Origin: Varanus komodoensis
Lineage: Eukaryota; Chordata; Lepidosauria; Squamata; Varanidae
Direction of reading: 5' to 3'
NCBI RefSeq assembly: GCF_004798865.1
Contig: NW_025336481.1
Coordinates: 3,662,418 to 3,726,417 of the forward strand
DNA length: 64,000 nt
Shown here in pieces: positions 56,010 through 64,000 of the stretch. Below the pieces are notes generated by a model. That model saw nothing but the letters and a program-made list of their open reading frames with translations. It had not been told where the DNA came from and made no database searches. Within the stretch, counting starts at the first letter, position 1; each line of letters starts with the position of its first letter. Both the position numbers and the translations under genes were made by a program.

Positions 56010-56085
56010 TCCCTAGCCTTCAGCCTTCTACATGTGATGGAACTCCCATCATCCCCAGCCAGCACTTGCATGCTGTTGTTGTTCC
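56010..56085. mobile_element. Palindromic MITE-like half element
   Basis: GATGGAACTCCCATCATCCC and CAGCCAGCACTTGCATGCTG match one arm and the loop. Confidence 0.4.
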
Positions 56086-56515
56086 TGTTCAGCTGGAGTG
56101 CTTGGCCATATCTAAGTGAGCCTCACCATCTGTGGGTGTTATTGTAACAGGAAGCATCCCCAGTGGAAAACCAAGCAGCAAAGTGTTCTAGTCTCTGCTC
56201 ATGTGAAAAGAGTTTTTACAACACCTGAGATCTGGGTTGGGAATGCATCCTGAGGAGCTGTGATGGGCCGCATTGCTGCAGCCGCAGGAATCAATCCTGA
56301 ATGCCTTCCTGGGTTGAAAAGACATGTCCCGCAAGTAGAAATGCAGCTCACCAGGGAATGGGTTAGCTTACATGCCCTCAGATGTGCATTTTTCTATGGT
56401 TTTTGTTAAAAGGAGCTTTGAGAACATTTTTTCTTAAATTAAGAAAAACTGGATATCGGTTTCTGAAGAAACAATTTTAAAAATGTTCCTTGATGTGCTG
56501 CTTTTTTACTTGCAG

Positions 56516-56812
56516 GGAAGTATTTTGACAGGGGAGATGAACAGATAACTGGTATCCCATTGGTCGTCCAGACACAGAAAGCCGCTTCATACCAGGTCAC
56601 CCCATGAAGTACAGCCTGGCTTCTTTGGACAGGCGGTGGCTGCCCAGGATCTCAGCAGAAAAGGAGTTTCTCCATCTCCTACAACCGGATTCGACCACAT
56701 GGAGATGCCAAGAAATGGGCTGGGTTGCTGCTGTACAGGAAACCAAGTTGCACCTTGCTATGTTTTGGAAGTCGCATTCATGGGCAAAAAGGCCAAGAAA
56801 GCACGTAACCAG
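56516..56812 (+). other. Candidate non-coding exon
   Basis: A strong acceptor (TGCTGCTTTTTTACTTGCAG) ends at 56515 and a consensus donor (CCAG, then GTAAGG) starts at 56813. The 297-nt interval has early stops in all three plus frames, so it is not an internal coding exon. It might be an exon of a long non-coding RNA antisense to the upstream gene, or a chance pair of sites. Confidence 0.3.
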
Positions 56813-58504
56813 GTAAGGTATACTCCTATGCACGGTCAAACAGTCCTACAACTCCAGCAAGCTAAATAAGCTTCTGTCTAAACATCTGTGGGATGGCACC
56901 TGCAGCAGATTTTAGAGACAATGTAATAATCCTAACCCGGAGATACTGCACTGCTGTGATGGACAAACACACAATATATATGGACATCATGTTCGATTTT
57001 TAATTTTTAAGAGGAAGTGGAGCGGCTGCTTTCAGCATTGGCTGAAATGTGTCTTTTTGTGCCCTGCACGATATTCAAAAGAATTGCACGATCCTGATGT
57101 GCGCAGACTCAGAAGTAAGTCTCATTGTGTTCAATGGGATTTATCTCCAGGGAAATGCACACAGGAAGGTATGCTACGGGAGCTGAGCTTCTAATTGCTT
57201 TATTCTTTGCAAGGAGATGTGCTCTGAAGAGCACTTTGGATGCAAAGCAGGAATTTTCAGTGAGCAGTTCAGGTACACCCTTTCCCTTCCAAGGGCAGCT
57301 TCTGAATCTTTGGGTTGCTTTCCAGCATTTAAGTAGGGGGAACCCAATGTAAAAACTGCATATATGATATCTGTTCCTTGGCCTTTCGTCCCTGGAACTT
57401 GTGATAATTAATCTGTGATAATTTGTTGATATCCCTTGTTTGATAGCCACAAACACAATAAATTTCATGTATGCAATGACATGATTCCACATGTGTGGAA
57501 AGGGTGCATTCAAACTTTTCTGAGGTCCAGAGGATAGTGCTCACCATGAATCCTGAGCATCAGAATTTTCTTTTATTTAAAAGTAAGTTTCTAGCCCTCA
57601 TTAAAGCAGGAAAAAACCCTTAAGACAAATGAAGGCTTAGAAGCCAGAAGACGCCTGGGTTGCCCTAAGTGGACACGAGGCAGGACATCTTCATTCAGAA
57701 GTGCTCCCAGTTCTCCCTCTCCCCAAATGGTAACCAGTTGCCACGCCCTGGGGTCCTTAATGGCACATGAGTCTTATTTCTCCTCCTTAAATCTCCCATG
57801 GAAAACACACGACACAAGTGTCTGAACTAGACAGAATAATCTTCACACAGTACAGCATGCACCTTAAGAGAATTTCCACAAATTTATCCTGTGTCTATAA
57901 ACTACTTTTTGCATTACTGTACCTCCTCTTTCTCAGCACAGAACTGGGAGGGTTTTCGAAACAATAAAAATCTCAGTGCAGCTTTCTAAACCCTTCACAG
58001 GGGGGATTCACAAGGGAAAGGGGTGGAAGTCTTGGGAAACCAGCCCCTCTAGTCCCGAAGAGCAGCCAAGTGGATTTCCAACGTTCTCTTCAAAGGCGTG
58101 ATGTGGCGTCAGACGTTGTGCTTTTGCATGGTCTAATGGAAAAGCCTCGAGAATGAGGTCCACCTCCCAGGTGGCCCCTACCACCGGGATCACCCCCAAA
58201 CCTCAGCAAGTCTGCTGGAAAACAAGGCATGTGCAAAGTGCAGAATTGCCGGGATGTGTCGTCCAAGACAGAGCCGAGCAGTTCAGATTGACGGCAAGCT
58301 ACTGGCATGGGGCACCTGCCCTCTTTCCCAGCTGGAGGGCCAGGTTCCGTTTCCGAGAGGCCGGACTCATTCCAGGGGTGGGCGGGGCCAATACAAAGGG
58401 GGAGGGGCTGAAAGGCAAAGGGGGAGGAGCAAAGTGCCAGCACAGCAGAGCTCAAAGCACGCTTTGACAAGCATGCTTTGGGAGAGGGGCTATTATGATC
58501 AATT

Positions 58505-58575
58505 ATCATTATTATTATGATTTCCATTTCTATACTTCCCCACAGCAGAAGCTCTCTGGGAGGTTTGCAGCAAAC
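58505..58575 (-). mobile_element. LINE 3' tail fragment
   Basis: TTCCATTTCTATACTTCCCC and CAGAAGCTCTCTGGGAGGTT resemble the antisense LINE tails at 1120 and 17030. Confidence 0.45.
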
Positions 58576-61354
58576 ATGTGTCTCAGTCTTTTAAAAGCGG
58601 GGACTGGAAATGGCGCAAAGGCTGGAAAGGCGGTGTTTGGTGGGCCCTGGGAGTGGACGAGACGGTTCCTTCCAGCACTTTCCAGGGATGGGTGGCAAAG
58701 ATGGAGAGATGGGGGTGTGGGAATCAAGGGGGCAGAGGGGGGCCAGACTGTCTCAAGGCCCATGGGAACAGGCAGGGCTGGGAGGAGAGCGGGTTGGGAC
58801 AAAGGAGAGATGTCTGGGCCCTCACCCCATGATGCAGCATTAAGCTAGAAAAGCTACCCCATTGGAGGGTCTGCAAAGACCCCGGAGGCTGGTCCTTCTA
58901 AGGAGGACCCACCTGGACAGATACAGCCCAGCCCTATGGAAAAGGAGAGTTTTCACAAGTAGTTTCTACTCTGGGGTCAACTAAGCACTCTGCCCAGGCA
59001 CAGAGACTGCTCTTTCAGTAGCTGTAGCTTGTTTGGTGTGACAGTAAAAAGCTATTTTGCAAAGAGACTGTGGTTTGGGAAGCTCAAAATGAATAAGGGG
59101 AAATGTAGTGCCCAACAGTGACTGGGGAAAGGGGCACGGACCGGAAAGTGGGGGTGGGCATTTGGAGACCCCCTGGAGAGCCCGACTTGACCCCCTCTAC
59201 TGCTCTTGTGCCTCTCCGTTCATATTAAGTATCCCTCTGCAGAAGCAAAGTCCTGATTTAATATCTGAACAATTGAGAAAAAATTAAATCCCCAGGAAAG
59301 GACCCATAATACGTAGTTTTCCCAGCATGCCAACCATCAAGACAGCGTGCAGCTCATTCCCCTCCTGGCTAAGTATATCTTGCACCCAACCACTAAAAAA
59401 GATTCTCTGTTCTCCTCTGGAGACTAGCGGTTGCCACGGTCCCTGATGCGTTGGGAGAAGAGTCATGCACGAGGAAGCGAGACGAAGGCGTCAAGGAACC
59501 GCTCTAGCTTTCAGCAAAGGAACCACAAGCCCCCAGTTCTCATCTCAGCACTATCTCCTTGGCTGGCCTTGCTCTACAAAGCAACAAGACTAGGCCATAA
59601 ACATCAGTGTAACAAGGAGACAGGAACCCTGGCCGCTCTTAAAGGGTTATAGATTTCCTGAGATGAACTGCAAGAGCTCCAGTAAAAGTGCTATCCAAAG
59701 GCCACTTGCTGACATTTGAGCACTGCACAGCCCTGTGGTCAGTGAAGGGGAAAGACAATTTTCTAGATGTGCGCCCCAAAGCTGGGAGCCTACGATTCCT
59801 CCTAGCTGTCCAGCCTAGATGGATCTTAACCACTTGCACAAAGAGGCGTGAAAGAAGAGAAGAGCCAGCTCTGCCAGGTTGATAAGAGACTCCTTGCTTT
59901 GTCTCCTGGAGGCTGTCACTGCTCGCCACAGGTGACCAGGAGAGTCAAAAATATGTCAGGTCCCCTGGACTTTCTCCATGCGAGAAAGGAGATGAATCCT
60001 GCAAAAGGGGTGTGGAATTGCCGATCCCCCAGGCAGCACAGAACCAGTTTATGACTGGGGGCGGCCAGAGCGGGGTAAACGGCATACACACGGAGCCTGC
60101 ATCTTCTGCTTGGACTAACAGTGGTTCTCCTATCCTAGGCTGTCGGCTCAGATCCCGTCTCCTGGCACACGCAGGCTCCGCTCCTGAACCATGCCACCTC
60201 CCGTTCATGCTGCCTGTGCAAAGGTGAGCCGGGCTGACCTGCCCAGGTTTCAGCTTTGGGAAGGCACCATTAAAAGGCGGGCGATGATCAGCTATTTTCT
60301 TTAATTGTACTTCCGCCAAAGCGATTGGCTGCCCCAGGTAGAAAAGTCTACTTGGATTGCTATTTTCACTTGAAGTGCTTGAGAAAGAGCAGGGTTTGTT
60401 TGTTTGTCAGAATTTTCTAGCACATCAAAGCTGCAGGTTGCAAAGACATAAAGTGACACGGGACACGGTTTATGGCTCTGAGCTACAAAGCAAGAACAGA
60501 GAACACCTGTGTGGCTTTTGCTTTTTGGGCATCAAAGCAGTGCCCCGTTCTGGAGGGGTGCAAATGAGGGGATTATCGATTTCTGAGGCAGTGGAGAGAA
60601 AAATGATGCATCAAAAGATTTCAGGCAAGACTACTGCTATTTGTTGTAGAGGTTTCTCTCTCCATTACAAAGGAGGTATTTTGCCACTGGCAAAGTAGAA
60701 ACCCCCCCCCCCTGCAGTGTCCCCTGAATGGTGCATGGGAAGAGCTCTGTAGGTGTCTTAATTTAGCTGCCAAGAGAGGTGGTGGAGCTTACATGAAAAA
60801 TTCCCAGGAGAGACAACCTGATAAGCGTTTACGTTGACTCTTCTCAGCATACCATTAAAGATATGCCTTATTAGAGGAATCGTTCAGGAAATTACTGAAT
60901 GGGTTCCACAGAGCGTGAAGAAAGGACTATGAATCTGCAAAGCTGGTGAGCAGAACGGGTGCCAAAGGATAAAATAAACCTGGGAGCTTAATTAACTAAA
61001 AAGTAAATAGATTTTCCTTCTGAAATTCAAAAACCTTCAAATGAGAAAGGATGGTACAAATAGTTTAATCCTGTTATTCATGGGGGCGAGGGGGGGGGCA
61101 CAGTTTCCATCCAGAGTTTCTCCTAGGCGAGGCCTATTAAAATGGCGATTAGTTCTGCACACATTAGAAAGGCTGGAGAGGAACGAGTTGGAGGCGCTGG
61201 GGATATGCCACAGATCCGTTCGGCTCAGTGCAGGAAAGAAGAATTTCTGCTCCTCTGCCATCATCTCAGAATGAAAAGATTTGGCACGGTTTTCTAGCAC
61301 CTCCAGCAGATACACAAGTGGTGGAGAAAGGTGGCAGCACCATCCCACCTTCTG

Positions 61355-61412
61355 AACTCTGGAGAAGGAAAATAAACACGGGGAGAAGGAAAATAAAGGA
61401 AAATAAACCCGA
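61355..61412. repeat. Short direct repeats (GGAGAAGGAAAATAAA)
   Basis: The unit GGAGAAGGAAAATAAA occurs twice 21 bp apart, followed by a further GGAAAATAAA; a small purine-rich tandem duplication. Confidence 0.75.
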
Positions 61413-62564
61413 CACCCCCACTCTTGAGACAGGCAGTACAAGAGGCACTGTAAAGAAGAGATACATGGATCAGCCCCACAGCTGTTGTGGGAAGAGCCCA
61501 CTGAGAACAGCTGCTGAGCGATGCCCCTTGAGAGGGATGGGTCAGGACACCAGCGTGGCGCCCTAGATTGCTGAGGAAGGCAGGGATGCTGGTGCAGGGG
61601 CATGGGATCGTGAGCTCCCCCACTCTCAGGTTGCGGCTCCCGCAGTCCCCCCTTCTGCCAAAGGGGCTCCAGAAGATCACAGCACCCCGCAGGAGTGGCA
61701 TTCCATGGGTGGAGTGGAATCCTGCAGAAGGGGGACTGGCCCTGTTGCTCCACCTGCTGGAAGCCCCTTTGGCACAAAGGGATCTTCAGAGCCAAGACTC
61801 CGTTTTGTGTAAACCCCATTCTTTTAATGTGACATATATAGTCACAATCCACACAACATTGTCTACTTAGTGACTGTTGTTTTCTAGAGTCATCCTTACC
61901 CCCTGAAAGGAGTCAGGTTCTGTATACTCTCCTCGAGGCTGGCAATAACTTTATCGAACTTTGGGGTAAAAATCAAAGGCTTGCTTAACCTGGAAAGGGC
62001 TACTCTCACCTAGCAGGCAAATATATGTAGATCACTTGGATTTTAGTGCTTCCATGACACTGGATTTGCATTCTATCGAACAAGTTATCACAGAATAGAA
62101 TTTAATATTGCACCTAGCTTTTAGTTCTGCTGATTACAGCCTATGGATTTTAGTTAATATTTTATAACAATGCACGCTTTCACAAGAAAACAAACGTCTG
62201 GGGAAAATATAATTCAGAAATCCCTCTTCACATTCTTCATTTCCATTTCTGTCATGGGGTAATCCCATACTTTCTGAGACAGATGTTCTTAAACTGCAGT
62301 CCACAGACAATGACTGCTCCTTTGTGCTTTTATATGTTCTCCAAGACCATAAGGAAAATAACAGAGGAAAATGCTCAAAATACCATTGGTGTTTCCACCA
62401 CATGAGAAGAGGAAACCTGCTTTTCAGTACAAATTGCACAAGGGAAATTGAAAAGCAGCTTGCCTCTTTGCCAGTGCAAACTCCAAAAATAAGATTGAAG
62501 AGAAACATGGCTGTGTGCTCACTTCTCAGCCATGCGCACATCTGTCCTGTTGTTGCAGCTCCAG

Positions 62565-62642
62565 CAGAGCCGGCCAGAGCCGGGGGTCAGGCTAGATGAC
62601 CTGAGAGACCCCTTCTGACTCGCTTTGTTTCTATGTTTCTAA
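62565..62642 (+). mobile_element. CR1 3' terminus
   Basis: GAGCCGGGGGTCAGGCTAGA, TGACCTGAGAGACCCCTTCT and GTTTCTATGTTTCTA are the CR1 3' end, close to the copy at 21272. Confidence 0.75.
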
Positions 62643-62857
62643 AGGACAGGCAATTAAATTTAGATTTACAAGTGCTGCGATTCATGATGGCTATTAAGGC
62701 AAGAAAATGTGGTGGCCCTCAAGGGGCAACCAAAGCAGAACAACTGTCTTCAACCAAACATAATTTAGGGAGCACTTGTGCTCAAGAATATTTTTGATCC
62801 ATTTGCAACTGCCCGGCATTCAGTTCAAAACAAGCAACAAAGCACGCATGGTGGTGC

Positions 62858-62880
62858 TGGGGGGGGGCGGGGGGGTCCCA
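62858..62880 (+). other. G-quadruplex-type G-run
   Basis: Sixteen G in two blocks broken by one C (positions 62861-62877); it may also be a spot of reduced assembly accuracy. Confidence 0.45.
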
Positions 62881-63364
62881 TTGCTATCTCCCATGCTCAG
62901 TCATGGTCTAGCACAATGCCACATGAATGGAACTTGCACTGCACGGGAGATGCTGCTTGCGGACTGTGCTCAACTGCATAATTACCTTCCCCCACGAATC
63001 AATCCCTGCCCCTCCAAAGGAGGAAATGTGCTCAAACTTTCCAAAGCCCGACCCACCTTCCTTCTGCACTCATCACAGAGACTGCTGTGATTCCCTCTGG
63101 TGCAACCTTGGATTTTCTGCATCAAAACAAACAAACCAACCAAAGGAAACCAGGTAGCTACCCCAACTTTCTCCTAATCCCTTTCTTCTTGTGATTTGAC
63201 CAACAGTGCAGGCCAAACCCTTCCAACAGGGACGAGTTGCCCCAGTGCTGCAAACAAGTCCACAAAAATTACTAACCCACAACAATTCTGACCGGGCAGG
63301 GGCCGACACCTTGCAATAGTCTGCCTTACAGGCTATGGGTCACCAGAAGAATGGCTCCATCAGA

Positions 63365-63490
63365 CTTCCCCAACCGATTCCCTCCAGATGTTTCAGATGG
63401 CAAGCCCGATCATTCCTGAGATCTGGTCATGCTGTCAGGGACTGATGGGAATTGTAGCCCTAACATTCTGGACGGCACCCTGCTAGATCT
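63365..63490. mobile_element. Palindromic MITE-like element
   Basis: TTCCCCAACCGATTCCCTCC starts it; GGACTGATGGGAATTGTAGC and CCTAACATTCTGGACGGCAC give the right arm and outer end. The left arm is diverged. Confidence 0.55.
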
Positions 63491-63744
63491 AAGCCTCGGC
63501 TGTTCACATCTACTCTGAAAATGGAAGTAATATTAATACCATGCCAACCACAGATGAGGGGATACAGACCAACGCAAACTGGGTATTCAGAGCCTTCCAC
63601 AAAGTTCTCACCCTCATCTATCTGTATCACCGTCAGTGTTCAGTTTCTCTCTAGTGCTTGGAGACACCTGGTGTGTGTAGCGCAAATGCCACACTTGCTG
63701 CTAACGTAAACGTTTTCTTAGCCCGTGTTAATTTTGTGGCCTCC

Positions 63745-63835
63745 TCCAGTGCATCCTAGGAACTGTAGTTCTGGGTGGGAGTTGACCATGTTTTCTTGCT
63801 CCCTAAGCACTACAATTCCCAGGGCTCCTTGGGAG
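63745..63835. mobile_element. Palindromic MITE-like element
   Basis: GCATCCTAGGAACTGTAGTT and CACTACAATTCCCAGGGCTC are inverted arms about 40 bp apart; each is itself a ZNF143-like motif (63751-63769 minus, 63809-63827 plus). Confidence 0.55.
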
Positions 63836-64000
63836 GAAGGTGCGAGCTGATGGAAACCAGCTGACTGAGACAAAAAGCTAAGGGAAGAGGCTGGACAATC
63901 AGAGGTGAAGCCCCTTGGGTTATGGGTAGAGGATTTTCATACTTCAAAATGGAACTGATGGATATGGGGCATGTGTCTCTGTCTGTGCATGTGAGAGGAA

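Larger units (their letters stand above)
53420..64000. other. Spacer or intron/UTR of the next gene
   Basis: About 10.6 kb without a recognised coding exon. It may be 3' UTR and introns of the minus-strand gene ending at 53.04 kb. MITEs, a SINE fragment, LINE tails and G-runs are listed separately. Stretches 57.0-58.4, 58.6-60.8 and 61.4-62.5 kb show nothing recognisable. Confidence 0.5.

Noticed and set aside
61037-61852. Long minus-strand open frame of 271 codons
   Set aside because: The product has no recognisable domain, is Cys/Ser/Pro/Phe-rich and mirrors a purine-rich plus strand; no splice or start context supports it.

Overview
The window looks like nuclear DNA of a squamate reptile (lizard or snake). 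It holds one recognisable protein gene, split into small exons over about 40 kb, set in introns and spacer full of squamate-type repeats: tRNA-derived SINEs, CR1 and L2-like LINE ends, a Bov-B LINE, hAT-type DNA transposons and short palindromic MITE-like elements. Species and exact repeat subfamilies cannot be fixed by eye.

The gene is UCKL1 (uridine-cytidine kinase-like 1) on the minus strand. Eight coding exons were placed by protein similarity and GT-AG splice sites: 41119-41043, 17750-17557, 15278-15172, 12194-12024, 10956-10885, 8979-8790, 8123-8062 and a 17-nt microexon at 718-702. All junction phases agree, giving 890 coding bases. They encode the N-terminus, the whole P-loop nucleoside kinase core and the linker. 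The C-terminal uracil-phosphoribosyltransferase-like half lies beyond the left edge. The start codon sits in a CpG island (about 40.95-41.43 kb) with three ZNF143/SBS-like motifs.

Intron 1 (17.75-41.04 kb) is the largest and contains a Bov-B LINE inserted in a hAT transposon with target duplications still visible on both, CR1-type fragments, a separate LINE remnant with a CATT tail, and a local series of MITE-like palindromes just downstream of the promoter. Intron 7 carries a long, decayed CR1 reverse-transcriptase region. Intron 3 has a 22-bp tandem repeat, a SINE doublet and a repeat-free TAAT-rich block that may be a regulatory element.

Right of the promoter (41.4-64 kb) no protein-coding exon was recognised. 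The block at 53.04-53.42 kb looks like the 3' end of a second minus-strand gene. Human synteny (ZNF512B lies just upstream of UCKL1 in the same orientation) suggests ZNF512B, but no coding exon was found to prove it. A GC-rich block at 52.1-52.5 kb and a well-spliced-looking plus-strand segment at 56.5-56.8 kb may belong to non-coding transcripts. This spacer also holds an L2-like LINE end, a reverse-transcriptase-bearing LINE of uncertain clade, SINEs and MITEs. No CRISPR array, rRNA, true tRNA gene, retrovirus or LTR element was recognised.
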